Made by a program: the position numbers and the translations under genes | Assembly: GCF_028858725.1 (NCBI RefSeq) | Contig: NC_084771.1 | Span: 5,856,915 to 5,920,914 of the forward strand | Origin: Colius striatus | Lineage: Eukaryota; Chordata; Aves; Coliiformes; Coliidae | Reading direction: 5' to 3' | DNA length: 64,000 nucleotides | Notes under the pieces: generated by a model | What the model saw: only the letters and a program-made list of their open reading frames with translations | The model's database searches: none | What the model was told of the DNA's origin: nothing | Shown: positions 44,768 through 59,200 of the stretch, one piece after another | Numbering within the stretch: position 1 is the first letter of the stretch | Layout: each line of letters opens with the position of its first letter

Positions 44768-46920
44768 CACAAGATGCCTGCAAGTCTACCCATGTGGTGG
44801 CCCAGGCAGAGGAGAACATGGCAGTGACAGCCCACCCACCACAGTCACGGAAAGGTGTTTCGGTAGAGATTGTTATTTGCTGGCCAAAGCACTGCTATGA
44901 CAGTCACAGCCCCAGGCATATCAGTCCTCAGAGTTCTCCATTACCTGGTTTATACAGGAAAAGATCTTGAGGAAGAGAAAGATTGCTCTAATAGGGGTGT
45001 GGTTACTTTTTTGTTAACTTTGGTTTTGGTTTATGACTTGTATGACTGGTGGATTTATAGTCCACCAAGAGGAACCCATTAGGCATCACTTTCTAGGAAC
45101 GCTGCTTTTATTATATGGTTTATTTTCCCATCTTGATCCTGATCCTGCAAAGCCTTTCCATCACAGACAGATGCAGTGGTGCTTTTGTCGCTTCTGTGGC
45201 AGCAACTCAAGGGACCTATTGACAAGGCACAGGATCCAGTGACAGCCCAACGTTACCCAGGAGGCTTCTTTGGCTCCTGAGTAGCTTCACCCTGAGCTGC
45301 TGAAGCTAATGGGAGGTAGGCCAGTCGCTAACTTCAGTGAATCATTCTAGAGTGGACTTGATTCTGTTTGCAGATGTGAAAAGTAGGAAATGTTCTGCCA
45401 TGCCCATTGAGGTGATATGGAGAGACCTTTTCCAAACAGCCTTATGCATGTAAAAAGGATTGGGCCCGATTCTTAAGGCATGCATGCAGCTTGCTTTGTG
45501 GGATTGGCTGAAGCCGCTCCCCATGTGCTCTGCTGCTGGGATTATGTGAGAAGAAAATGAAGTTCACTGATTGTCTGAAGAAACAAAAATCAGAGCTGGA
45601 GGAGAGAAAGGTTCAGTGAAATTTTAGGACTGATCAGCCATCTGTGCAAGCATCAACTGTCTCATAACCAACAGGCAGAGTCCACCTCCTCCCAACATGA
45701 GCTGGTCAGCTGTGCTGGAGCGCTGGGTTCTCCCACAGCAGCACCCAGATGCACAGCCCTGCCATTTTAAAGGCTTTCAGGATTAGGCCTTTAAAGGCTC
45801 CTGCACAGCTGTGGTGCCTTGCCCCTATTTTACATCCTCTGAAAGATTTTTGAATGGACTTCAGAAGCCATTAGGAACCCAAATGTCGACTTGCACTTGC
45901 AAAATGTCTCTGGTTAATGTTTTCCTACTGACGCTCTGCTTTGCTCCCTGCCTGCCAGAGTTTCCTGTGACCTATTTGAAATATCACTCTCCTAAGTGAA
46001 AATGTGCCTCTCTTTTTCAAACTTGCAAAACTCACAAAAATAAATAGCCTAATTTGGCCAGTTAATAGCCCTCTCCTGGGGCTCCTCTCAGCAACTAAGA
46101 GGCCTTTTAAATACAACATTTGTGACTGCGTCATTAAAGCTCTGCATGATCCAAGCAGACTAAACCAAAAAGAAAGAAATGCCTTATTTGATCTAAGTTT
46201 TCTTTTCTTTTAAATAGTGACACTAGAGACCCATTTATTTTTAATTACACAATTGCTTTATTAAAAGCCTAAATCCTGCAGTCCCTAGTCATTGCTCAGG
46301 CAAAACTGCTATCATTGAAGGAAGGACCTGTAGGAGTCAATCCTAAAAATAGGGCAGCTGACAAAGTCTGCCTTTCAAAATGCATTTACTTTATTTTTGA
46401 AGGATTTCCCAAGTCAAAGAGAACTTGCCTCTGCGTTGCTTTTGAGTTCTGCCACAATTTGAAAGCTGAATGTACAAAAGCAGTTGCTCCAGAAAGCGAA
46501 ATCAGCCTCAGTTTTCCTTTCAGATTGGCTGTGCTGCCCTTTCCACACTTAGACATCATCCTGTACGTAGCTAAGTTAGTATTTACTGGCACAATGAGCT
46601 ATGCATGAGAGTTGGCCCCAGCTCTTTCATGTCTCTCAGCCTCAGACATCTTTACCCTCATGGGTCCTGAGCAGAGATCTCCCTCGTACCCACTCATGGG
46701 ATGACTGGCACTGTGCCCAAACAGACTGGGTGAAGCCTCCAAGAGGTTACCAGCCCCTAAACACCTCACCTGTGCTCCTCCCAGACTCAGAGCCTCCTGC
46801 AAACCCTCCCTGGGATGGGGTGTGTTCTGCTGGGCAGTTCTAGGTCCAGCAGCCCTGCCTTGCACATGGGGAACAAAAACAGTTGCTGGGAGCCTGACAG
46901 AGGACAAGACTGACCCTCTG
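44768..46920. other. Gene-poor unique sequence
   Basis: No coding exon or transposon recognised. An AT-rich block at about 46.0-46.17 kb is a candidate conserved non-coding element. Confidence 0.45.
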
Positions 46921-46924
46921 CCTC

Positions 46925-47215
46925 CAATCCAATCACACAGGAACATATCCAGGTGGGTCTGGAAAACATCCAGAGGAGGAGACTCCACATCATTGCTGGG
47001 CAGCCTGTGCCAGGGCTCCCTCACCTTTGCAGCCATAAGGCTTCTCCTTGTGTTCAAGTGGAATTTCCTGTGTTCCAGCTTTTGTCCATTCCCCCTTGTC
47101 CTGTCACTGGGCACTACAGAAAACAGTGTCACACCATCCTCTTGACATCCACCCTTTAGGTACTTAGAACTGTTGATGAGGTCCCATCTTTGTCTTTTCT
47201 TTCCTTCCAACCCCT
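46925..47215 (-). mobile_element. CR1 LINE fragment, minus orientation
   Basis: Similar to 6600-6860: aggaacatatccaggtgggt, ggcagcctgtgccagggctc, cttctccttgtgttcaagtg and ccccttgtcctgtcactggg. These are CR1 3' UTR and terminal coding blocks in reverse orientation. The canonical 3' terminus is missing on the left, so the copy is truncated at both ends. Confidence 0.85.
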
Positions 47216-47229
47216 GTGATCCTTTGGTA

Positions 47230-50200
47230 GTGCACAGGCTGTGCTACCCAAACGCCTTTGACTCCATGTGAAGGGCAGATCCCCCTGCTAGGTCAAGGCA
47301 GTGCTGCTAACAGCAGGAGAGGGAGCAGGCTAGCCAGCCACATATACTGGATTATATTTCTGGGCTGAGCTCCAGAGCCTTCAATTTTATTATCTAATTA
47401 CTCAACCAAACTCATTCATCTTTATTTTTCAGTGTTACCCACAGACCCCAGTTCAAATGCAGCCCTGCTGCACAAAGTGCTGCTCAGGCACTCTCCACTT
47501 AGAAAAACTCATGGTTTCTGTTTTATTCACTCAGACTGTGTTTTCTTACTGTAAAGAATGCATGGCAGAAATCCCAGCCCTGGTCAGTAGCAGAGGTTTA
47601 TGTTAGACTGTGCTGAGAGGGAGATTGCTCCATTATCACAAACATCTGTACCAGGGGGAGGGAGAGAAAGGAAATAAACCTCTAATTTCATATGAAGGCT
47701 GTGTAGCTAAATGTAGTCTTCATCACCAGTGTGACATGTCATTAGGCTGTACATAGGGCTGTGTGGTGTGGCTCACTGTGACTTATGGCTTTATTACCAA
47801 GTATAAACACCAAGAGTTAGTAAACTGTTAGTAAAAACAAGAGAAAAAACTCGCCCTAGAAGTGAATAAGACATCAGGAACACATCCCTGGAAACTAGAG
47901 CCCAAGTGGGCACTAGTCTTGGTGTCCCATCCTTTTCATCCTCAGGTCTCACTGTTCTGAAGTGCCCATAGCTAATGCCAGCCATGGCATGAGCCCCTCC
48001 AGTCCTGTGTGCCAGGGTGGCCTGCTGAACCTGAACCCTTCTCTCCATATGCTCCTGCCTTGTATATACAATCTGTGAACCATGCTGGGACAGAGGCTCC
48101 CTGATCAGCATAATCCTGCCCCTGGGAGGGGCTTAGCCTATAAATACATTTCTTTTTCTGTGCCCTTTGCCTTTATTTCCTAAGAGAATGCAGCTACTGG
48201 CAGGTTCAGTGAGCATCCAGAGCAGGTAAATGGCTTAAAAGGGCTAAAGCAGAAAACTTTCCTCTAGATCTAGCATGATTTGTATTGGCTCTGCAGTTTG
48301 TAGGGACTGAGAGCAGAGAGGGAGGGGAGAGGTGACAGATGCTGCAGTGCATGAGGCTGCTGTCTCACCAGCTTGCTCTTATCTTAGAGAGAGGAGAGAT
48401 GGAGGGCAGAAGCTCTCATGCAGTCTTTCTCTCTTAGAGGCCTCTTGTAGAAGGAGCCCTTCTGGTGCTGCTTTCCCAGCCCTGAGAATGTAGCCTCCTG
48501 CAGTTGAAGGGCTCTGTTTCCTATGAGCCTGGGGCAGAAACACAGATGCTTTGTGGAGCTGGGGCTGCCCTATGGGCAGCTCCCTGCTCCCACCTCTCAG
48601 CAGGCAGCATGGCTGGGCTGAGCATTTCATGCTGTGTAAGAGACCTGAGGGCAAGAGCTGCTGAGCAGGGCAAGGGGGTTGTCGCAGCACAGGCAGGTAT
48701 GTGACAGGCAGGGTGCTCTGTTCTGGCCTGCTCCAGGGGAAGAAGAGCTGGTTGGTGGCACCTTCTGCAGGCCAGGCTACAATTCACTGACAAGCATGGG
48801 GAAAGAAGCCTCGTGGAGCACAGCACATGGAAACGCCAGGAGCAGGAGGGGACATGGAGATGGGGCTGGTTAGCAGGAGGGAATGAGAAGTGGCAGGAAA
48901 AGTTGCAGCATCTGGTGGTGGAGGTGCTGAGCTCTCAGCACACCTGGCACAATCTGTCAGCCTCCCAGAAGTATGTTGTGCTCTCAGAGTCTTTGCTCAG
49001 GGATGCTCTTTCTCATGGTCATCACTCAGTTCATTCTGCTTCTCTGGTGAGGCTGCTGCTTCTCCCTGCCTTGTCTGCCTAGTTGCTGTGGTCTAGGCTT
49101 TCTCCAAGCAGACACCAGCCGACTTTATCTTCCCAGCTGTTTCTTGTCATCTCTCCCATTCTAGCTTTTAGCCCTGACCACAAGCAACACTTGGAACAAT
49201 TAACACCTTGTGCTCCTAACATCTTATGGTTTACAAGGCAGCTGGTTACTAGGGCAACAACTGTACTTTTTTCTTTCAGTGTGTTGACTGAAAATCAACA
49301 TTTTATATTAAAGGAAAAGAAAAATCATATTCTCTGTAGCCACTGTGAGTTACAACACCATCTCTCCTGTAATCAAGATATTGCTGAATTATGGTGCTAT
49401 AAACAAACACTTCTGATATAACCACAAACACTGTGGGATGTGTAACACATTGGCAGTATATTTCAAGTGACAAACTCATTTATTGTGGGGAGTGGAGGGA
49501 GAAAAACACCTTTCCAGAAGCTGCTGCAAGGAATTACAGCAAAGAATGACTGGAGCTTAAGGATAGAGAAGTAAACTAATTCTGCCAACCTGACTGGAAT
49601 AAAGCACTTCAACGTACTAAGATCAGAGCGGTACCAGTAGCTCAGAATGTGAGGATGCAGTGTCTGATGATTCTGCCTCCCACTGGCATAAATAAAGATT
49701 AATCCCATAGCACTTAGTAGAATCACCATGGTGTGAGACTGGTGTAACAGAGTAGTTCCCAGGAGGTTGGGGAAGTGAGCCCAGAGCTCCCCTGTAGCTT
49801 TAGCAGGCTGGTGTGGAGGCTTCCCTGCTTGCAGGTGAGACTCGAGTCGCAATCATGAATCATTAAGGTACATAACTATCTGAGAGATCAAAGCCATCAA
49901 GAGTTGTAGATGTGAAAGCAGCTTGTGCCAGGTGCCATGGAGGCAGAGAACAGGCTGGGAGCTGCTTGTCAGGGAGGTTTCATCTCTTGCTGTGTTCCAG
50001 GTGGCTGCTGTGTTGTGTCGGTCAGTGGGATTGGAAGAGAGCCATCATCTGCCTCCTGGATGGTCTGCCAGCCCTCGTGTTTGGTGAGTTCCAGATTGTG
50101 AGACTGCCTTGTCCAAACAGGGTGGGTTTGTATGCTATTCTACTACACCACCATGTGTGTTTTGGTAGTGATCTGCTGCCCAAGTTGCTAAATACATGTG

Positions 50201-53200
50201 AGCTGTCAGTTGTGGCTCTTGGCTGTAAACAGGAGCGTGGATGGAGTGAGGGAAGCGAGATGGGCTGGGCAGCAGTTCAGTAAGTCGCTGGATGCATGCA
50301 AAAGGACATCTATGCCATGCAGGTGTAATAGTGGTGGGTTTGCCCCACCTACATCCCCTTAGTAAGCCTGCCCCTGGGAAAAAAGTAATGTATATGATCA
50401 TTCATGTGTGTACATGGATTTGATAATGGCTGAGCAATTGTGATCAGCAAGTATCTGTGCTTAAACTTCATTGACTGTGTCTCATAACTTCGGTACCGTA
50501 ACAATACGTAGAGTTATGAATAGGTTATCCAAAGCTTGTATGGGGGTTGCAGGGCTGACTTTGAAGAACAACCCAAGTGTGTGACATGTAAGGTGACCTA
50601 GCTGACGTTGTGGGTCAGGATCATACGGGTCTTATTGCTTTTGGGAGGCTGAATTTCCAAGCATGTAATCACAAGAACACTGGGGTTCTCTGCCTTCAGT
50701 TTTAGGTGAGTTTGAGGGTGAGGGAAATAAAGATCCAAGCAATCCCACTGTGGAGTTTGCAAATGAGCACAAAAATGCGTTGAATGGGAGCTGTTCAGCT
50801 TACAGACTTCTGATGATTTTGACAGAGGAGCTCAAAAGTTCCTTGAATAATAGGGCTGTGATTTCTGGCAGCCTGTAAGCACTGAACTTCTTTGGATTTC
50901 AAAGCAAATAGATACATCTGAACAAAGACCACCTTGTGTCAGCTGTCCTTAAAATTACAGCACATAGATTAAAATAAAACGTGTGTACTTGTCCCTCCTG
51001 GGAGATCAAGGGAAGGAAAAGCATTATCAGAATCCTTTAAACTCATCTTAACAGTATTGAACCAATTATTTTGTTAAATCTGGGTTTGTTTTCTGCCTCT
51101 CAATGAGAACACTTGAGGTCTATCATCTCCACCATTTATGAGTTACCAGTATGCAAGTGTAAGATTTCCAATTGGAACATATGGTATCAGAGGGAACAAG
51201 GGGGAAATATCTGATTGCTCGTGCTCCCCAAACTCCAAATCTACAGCATTTAGTATTTTGCTCACAGTTCCTGCAGGGGGAAATAAAAGAAATCATCTCT
51301 GAGCTGAGACCAAGCACTGAACATTTCACCCTGAATAGGAATCTGTTTGAGAAACTTATAAGCAGATGAAAAGGGAATAGAATAAAAACTACATTTCACT
51401 TTCTTCACTGGGGCTTCAACTATGGGCAGAACTTACCACGGGTAACAGAAGCCCTCTGAACCTTCTTCTCTGAATTCCTATGCCTGGTTTGGGATGTGCC
51501 TGAAGACCAATTTTTTTCCCATGAGAAGAGGGACTCTCAGTGGCTGAGCTGGGGAGGAACAGACCAATTCACCTGTGTTGACTCAAGGGGCTCATGATTC
51601 ATCCAGGGGCTTGCTACAGGTACAGAGAGGCCTCGAGCACTTGGTGGTGTGCCTGGTGAATAAGAACATGCTGGTAACCAGTGCCCAGCCTGTGGGCATG
51701 GCCAGGTTGAGGTGTTGAAGGAGCTGTTGCTAGTGTGATGGTGGATGTCTGGCATGAGCTTGCAGCCCTCCCTCTGCTCAGAAGCCGAAGGTCACAGGTG
51801 AAGTGTGACTCCTCAGCATTACAGTTGCTGTCTCTGCTGAGTGGTACTAAATGCCTTGGAGAGTGATGGAAGGACCAAGGGACTGGACTTTTGGTTTCTA
51901 CTCTGAGTTTTTACACAAAGTTATGTTTTGAGTTTCTGTCTAACTGTGGAGACAAAGCAATGCTGCTGAGGCATGCTGCTCCTTCCCAATTGCCTTGCTT
52001 CCAGCCAATGCCTGAGGACAGAGCACAGAGGAGGCTAGAGGCAAGTTGCTCTTGCCCTCATGGTCTCTCCCCTACCTTCCCTCAGCATCAGTGAGGCTGG
52101 GTAGTCCCAGGGGTGCTGAGAGAGCTGGGTGAGCAAGCAGCAAGGTTGCTGCAGAGACCTGGAAACACACTCTGCCTCTGGGCTCTGAGATGCTTGCAGA
52201 CCATGTAGGACTGTGCATGCTGCCCTGCTTAACTCCTGTGTCTGGATTCAGCTCAAGCCCTTTGAGACTGTTGGACAGCAGTAGCTGTTCGGCACTGTGT
52301 GGTCACATTGCTCCTGTAAATAGTCATTTCTTGCTGGCACTGTGAAAGGCATGGCCTCCCTGTAACACCACTGAGTTGAGTCATTCTTGCAGTGGCATCT
52401 GTTTACCCCATCACAGAAAATAATCATGCAGACCTTCCCTGCAAGATGCAAGGAACAAGCTTCTTGTTCTTCATCCCAGTACAATAAGGAAAGAGTGAGC
52501 CTGTAGCCCTGGGAGTTGATGTGATCAGATCACAGAAGAGGAGCCTTTCACTCAGCAGCACGAATGGTTGTGCAGCACCACGTGTACAACCAAATCTGTC
52601 CTTCCTGCCATTCAGACGGAAAGCAGCATGTTTTGGAGTAACTTCCCTGGGAGGGGGAGGAACAGATGTTTGAACCAGAAGCGTATGTGACAGTTGGGAG
52701 AGACAGCGTGGAAATGCACAGTTGAAAGGAGAAGTCTGATGGGAGTGTGATGACAGCAGCAGGACTCCGGTGACAAGGAGTGGGAAGGAGAACAAGGAGG
52801 GAGGAGTGTCACTTCGAAAGCTGAGCAAAGTGCACAAGAAGATGTGTCAGGAAAGCGTCAGGGAAAGGAAGAGAGGAAGTGTGAGAGTAGAGACAAGCTT
52901 TGGGATCTGTCTGCAGGCGTGTGTGACCTGTTGCCTGACAAAAGGAGAAAGGAAGGCCTTTTATTCCTCTGCCTTCTTCCACAGAGTTAACTCTTCTTGC
53001 AGCCAAGCTCTCTGGTCAGCCCTGGTGGAGCTCTCCACATGGCCAGGGAGCCCTTGTGAAAGGTAAAGCAGTACTCCAGAGCACTGAGGTCCAGTGCTGT
53101 GCAGCATGAGCTGTAGCAGGGATACCTGGGCCTGCCCAGTGCCCTTGCAGGGTAGCATTGTAGCCACACACCTTTGGATTTCTGGATGCTGCAAATGGAG

Positions 53201-56200
53201 AATAAGAGGTGACAATCTCCCAAACAGGCTTCTCCTCTGCAGCTGTGCATGGTCACAAGGGCAGGATGTGAGAGGAAAGGGAAAAGTAAGCAGTACTGCT
53301 CCTGCAGCAGGGAGGAACCTCCCTGCAGCGCCTTCCCCCGGCCATATAAATCACAGCTCTGCAGTGTCCAGTTTTACCTTAGTTCAGCAGATGTGCAAGG
53401 CACACTGGGAGCTGCCACTGGAGTGGAAAACCCCTGATACTAGAGATCGTGTAAGCAGGGGGAGGGGGAGACTGTAACTTTGCACACTGAGGGATTCACA
53501 AACGCAGTTTCTGCAGCCCCCTTCCTGCACTTACACCACTGACTCCCCCAGGATGCCTGGAGAGGTGCAAACTGGATGCTTCTGCTTTGTGCCCTCTCAC
53601 AGGGAGGGGAGAATTTCTCTAAGTATGGGGTGAGTCTTGAAATGCATTAAGGAAGTGATTGGCAGGTAGATGCCAGCCATGGCTGGCTGCCCCAGGAGCT
53701 GGGGGTCTGTCAGCGGCTGGTGACATTTCCCCTCCATAGAAACTCTGACATTCATTTCTTGCTGTGAAATCCCAGACAGGCGATATTCCCTGTGTAGATG
53801 TGCAAAGCGAAAGGCTGCAGCAGGGTTAGGGCAGCAGGTCAGAGTGTGCTGCATCTGACAGCTCGAGGGAAGAGAGGCAGGGACCCATGAGCAGTATGGG
53901 CTGTGTAGGGCCAAGGCTCAGCCAGCAAGGCATTCCTCTGTTTATTTTAAGGAGGAAATGGATGGGGAGGAACGTGAGGAGAAAACAGGGGAGCCTCTTT
54001 CCTCCTTGTCAGGGTACATCCTCTTAGCTGGGATGACACATCTCACACCAATACAGAGGTATCTGGTCATGTGTACTCATTGTGCCAGCCATCAGGTGAG
54101 GAATACAGCAGAGCTGGGAGTTGCTGAAGTGGCCCCTGGGTCAGTGATGGCTCTTGGTCCTTTTGGTTACACCATCTCAGAGATGCAGTGAAGGAAGAAG
54201 AGGACAGCATCTCCCTGATCTGCCACCTTCACAAGCAGCTTGAGACAAACACAGGGAGTTTGGGACCTACTGCAGTTGCTAAACTAGTGGAAAAACAGCT
54301 TCCTGGAGTCAGACACACTGATTTTTCTCTCCCAGCCAGTACATATGGACTCCTTGACTCACTTCTGTCTCCTTGTTGCTTAGCCAGAGCTCATGTGCTG
54401 CTGTGTGACAGCATGGAATGTCCTGGGGGAAAGAATCATCTTCCCTGATGCCCGTGAGCAAGTTGGCAGATCCTACCATATGCTGACCTGCTCCTGAGCT
54501 CCCATGTGGGCTGAAGGCTCTGTCCAGCAGGTCCTGGTGACTAAGCTCCGTGTAGGGGCAGCTTCTGAGACATCCCATCCAGCAGCTGCAAGCAGGCTGG
54601 GTGGTGGAAGTGCTCTTAGCCAAGACATCGTGTCAGTGCAAAAGTGTCAAGTGCCACTGGAAAAACAGCTTGGTGGAGGTGTGAACTGAAGGATATGCCT
54701 TTCATTCTCACCAGGAGTAGAGATGAAAGGCTCATGGCAAGGGAGGAAGGTCTGGGCAACACAGAGGTGATGTAAGGAGTGTAAAGGTGGTGTAGACCTC
54801 TGGTGCCTGTGCTGATCAACTCAGGACCCTTCTCAGAGCTGGTCTGGGAGAGCACCTGTGAGTGGTTCTCACTGATCAGTACTTTCAAAGCCTTCCATAT
54901 GTGCAACAAAATTTGGGAGAGTGTGGCTCATACTGGCTGTTCTTCCTCTTGAGGCTGTGGTGTGGGATCTCAGGGTGAGGGGCAGAAGGGGGCCTGCAGG
55001 CTGCCACGGTGGCTGCAAGCTGGGAGGATCATGGCAGAGCAGGCAACCTGGTGTTTTCACACCGGAGCTATGAACTTCATAGCAGGATAGGGCTGAGCAT
55101 CCTCTAGATTTCTCACTTTGTGTAGCATTAACTTGCACAGGATCATGGCCTTTGACTTCAATAAGAGTCCAGAGCAGACCTGAGGTGTATTTTCTGAAGT
55201 TACCCATGCAGCTACTGATATTAACATCCCACGAGTGAATAGCTACCTTCCCTGCAGTCTAAATTCAGAACACCAGAGTGGCCTTCAGTCTTTGGAGATA
55301 GCTTAAAAATCTTCTCAAGGCCTCTGTTCCTTGCGGGAAAAAATAATTAAGAGGCTCCTTGCTGCCTCTGACAGTTGCCAGCCTTTGTCTGAGGCAGTCA
55401 GGGCACTGCGTACTGCATAGATCGGGGTAACTCAGCTCCTGGGAAACACTGCGTCACCAGCCCCTGAAAAGATACTGGAGGGTCACTGGGAAAGCAGGTT
55501 GCAGGAGAACGTGAGTGATTTTTTACCACCAGCCTTTCCAGCCCAGGCTTGTGGAGAAGGTTTCCTTAGGACCAGCAGCCTGAGCTCCTCCGGCTCCCAC
55601 TGCAGCCGCGCTCCTCACGGAGCAGAGCCGTATATCACCCGGCATTTTATGCCTGCCTAGGAAAGAGCCTCAACTCCCTTCCTGCACAGAGAGCTGACAG
55701 ACTGGGGGCCAACACACAACCTTTGCCTTTTATTTATTTATTTTAATTTACTATAAACCTCTTAACTGAAGGCTGGGGGATTTTGCTCATTTGCCACGTT
55801 ACTGTATGGAACCAATCACTATAAATTTCAATGGAGAGCTGGTAGGAGCACACTTACCTTTTATATCATAATTGCGTGAGCGCCGCTGCCGAGCTGCTAT
55901 TAGGATTATTCAGCCCTTCTCGGATTTCATTGTAAAACATTAGGCTGTGAGAGGTACTGTAAGGGTGTGATTATCCAAAGAGGGTAAGTAGTAGTGAGCA
56001 TTGCTGGCCAGAATTACTACAACAGGGGAGAAATGCTGAGTAGCTGGGAGTAAAGGAAGCTGAGGAGTATAATCTGCCATTCAGAAATATGGCAGTCTGT
56101 GCATGGAGAAGTCCCACCTGATTTCTGTCTGCATCTGCACAGGCTTGATAAATTTGTCTTAAACTAGCTTTGGGTGCAATTTGAATCCTTGACTGAACAT

Positions 56201-59200
56201 AGATGTTGGCCCGTGTGCTCCTCTGGAGGCTGTAACACCATGCACAGGTCACACTGGTACTTGGGCTGTGCTGCAAAACCCTGCCAGTGACACTCTTCCT
56301 TTGATGGGATGGACTGGAAAGGCTCTGTCTCAGGTCTGGGAGTGCTGACTGGGGAGGCCTCAGTGAGCACAGGGCTGGAAGAGGCTGTTGGCTGCTGCCC
56401 TGGAAGAGGAGTGACCTCTTCCACTTGCTCTCCATGCTCCTCAGCAGTACAGAAGCACTGGCAGACAAGCATTTGGTCAGATGGGTGATACCTGGCCTAG
56501 GGCTGCAGCTGTGGCAGGAGCAGGGGGCCAGGCTGGTGGATGCATGCCCTTGGTGTGCTGAAGTTACTCAGTGGTGGGACAGTCACTGCTCTCCCGCTCT
56601 ACACAGAACGCAGGACTATGCTCTGCTGAGAAGGGATATGGTGCTGGGAAGGTGCTTAGCAGCTTGACCCTGCTTTAGGCACTGGCCACCTTATGGTGTC
56701 ACCTCAGTAAGAACAAGCACTGCAACTTTTTCTAGGAGGCAGGGAGAATAGTGCTGTATATGCAACTCCTCTGTTGCCTTGATTTCTCACCTGTGATGGA
56801 GGTTTTAATTTTGCATCCCATATGATTTTCCTGTTGTAACACACGCCTCTTGGCTGTCACTGTGACAATGCCTTTTCTTGGCAGCCAAGGCAAATCCAAA
56901 AGGAAGCTCTTGAGCACTCTACTGTGTGAGTTCCTCAAACGATGGCTGTGTTTCTCTCTCTCATTCTACCCATTTTCAAGTAATTTTCATGCTGGGAATA
57001 AACCTGAGAGCGTAACAATCATGTTCAGCATATGATAACCAGAGACAATTGTATACATACAAGCAGCCACATGGAAAACAGATGAGCTGATGGAAAGGTA
57101 GAAAAAGCATGAGAGAACCCAGAGATCACAGTTACCATGTGTGTAGTAGGACCAAATAACTTCGCCATTTTCATATAATCACACTTTTTTCTTTACTCCC
57201 AGGAAAAACAAGATTCTGAACAATATTTCTAGCTGCTAAATTTTTATCCCATCAGTTTATGCAATGCTGGGAAAAAAAATCCCATCTCTCACTGTGCCAT
57301 CTACTCTGTGCCAATGATACCTGAACCATATGAAGTTGAATTCTGTCCTGAATTTCATCTATGAAATTCCAGTGAATTCAGTGGGGTTTTGTAATTGGAT
57401 GTCAGGAGTCAGACATTGGTTTATAAATTAAAGAACACCAAAGGCTGTGCAGGGTCTAAGCTATCTGGATGTTTTTAAATGCCAGATACACTGGGCTGCT
57501 GCTGACATCCTGAAAACGTGCTGTCTCTGGTGATACAGGGAAGGAAGTTTGTCAGCTTTTTGATTCTTGTTGTTTTAATGTTTTCAGTATGTTTGCTTTT
57601 TGTGATTGAAAGTGTCTATTTTTATTGGGGAAAAGCACGAAGCTGAGAGTTTTTGGGGAGAATTTTATCAAACACTTTTGTCTTGATATGAAAAGTTGTC
57701 ATTAGAAAAAAAGATGTTAATTGACTTGAGTGGAATCTGTGATGGCAGGTATTCAATACACACCCCAAGCTCAAGAAACACTTGTGTCTTTTAAACCTAA
57801 AATGGCTTAACAAACCCAAAATAAAACTGGAATAGCTGCAAATCTTTGGAGGGAAGTTCACCTTCTTTTAACTGTAGTGTATGTATATGTTTGTGTGTTT
57901 CTATAAAGAAAATGTGCTGAGTAAATAGTACAGTTTAAAAACCAATTGAACTCTAAATGTGTTTGCTATTCACTCGTTGTAATGTTCCTACACCCCCATG
58001 CAAAGCAGGGATGAAAGATGTTAACAAAGCAGATACTCAATGAATGTAAAGTAAGGATTCTCCAGGAGCATTTGGCAGAGAGCTACACCCTTTATTGATC
58101 AAATTCCTCCCCCAATAAACCGTTCCTTCCACGTGTAGGACAGTTGGAAGCACCAGGGAGTGGCAACCTGAGCTGGATACCTTGTCTCAGAATATGACTC
58201 TCCTGCTTTTCAGTAATGTAAAGATAGTAATATAAATGGCAATCACCTTGCAACACTCACCTTTCTCTCCCTCATTGTTTCCCCATCCCATTGACTTCTC
58301 CCTGCTCTCCTGCTGGGTGTAGTACCTCCCTGCTCTAGCAGCAGAATTTAGCCTCATCTGCTTCACTACTCTGGTCTTAGCTCAGATCTATCCTCACTGC
58401 TGGGCATTGCTTGGGAGTGACCTGGACTTTTGGGCTTTCACAAAATCTTCCCCCCAAGGCTCTGGTAGCCTGGGCACTGCTGGCAATTTGGCCCATGCCA
58501 GCTCAGAGGGATATGCAGGGGAAGTGCCTGAGATGGGCTCAGCTGTCCCAGTGGGATTTGTGGATAACATCTGTCTCCAGGACTTGCAGTACTTTAAAAG
58601 TAGCTTGGTGTGTCTGTGGGAGTTGCTGTCATACCTCAACTACAGTGTAGGCTCACACAAAGTGCAGGGATTGAAAATATACCTGCCTTCCTGATAGTTT
58701 AATTAGTGGCATTTAGTTAATTGTGTATATTCTCTTTCAGTGGAATGAATTCTAGAATGATGCAACTGATCATTTTTCCAAAAGCACAGAGTCACTCAAG
58801 CTTGCTGCTGCGGGAGAGCCTACCTGAGGCAGCCAACAACTTCCAGTTGTTGAGCTGCTGTTTGCTGTCTGTTGCTATGGTGAAGTGATAGCACCAAACT
58901 GATACCAAAAAGGAAATGATATTTTTTCTGAACAGATTTATGATGAGAAAAAAATGTGTTGGGGACAGAGAGATCAGGGAGGAGAGTGAGATAAGCTTAT
59001 GGGACATTGAGGGCTTCCCCAAGCTAGTGTTTCTTGTTCCCTTTTTACCTCAAGGTCCATCTCACTCTTTGGATACTCCAAGAATCGTCTTGTGCAGTGT
59101 CACCCTCGTGGGGTTGTTTTACAACCAATTATATGTTCTCCTAAACTGTAAACACTTAAAACTTCAGTTTGCAGTTTCCTCCTTGCTTTTGGTGAGTCTA

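Noticed and set aside
44113..44819. Long repetitive minus-strand open frames (up to 194 codons) over the minisatellite
   Set aside because: They are translations of a stop-free tandem repeat in rotating frames, with no start context, splice signals or protein-like composition outside the array.
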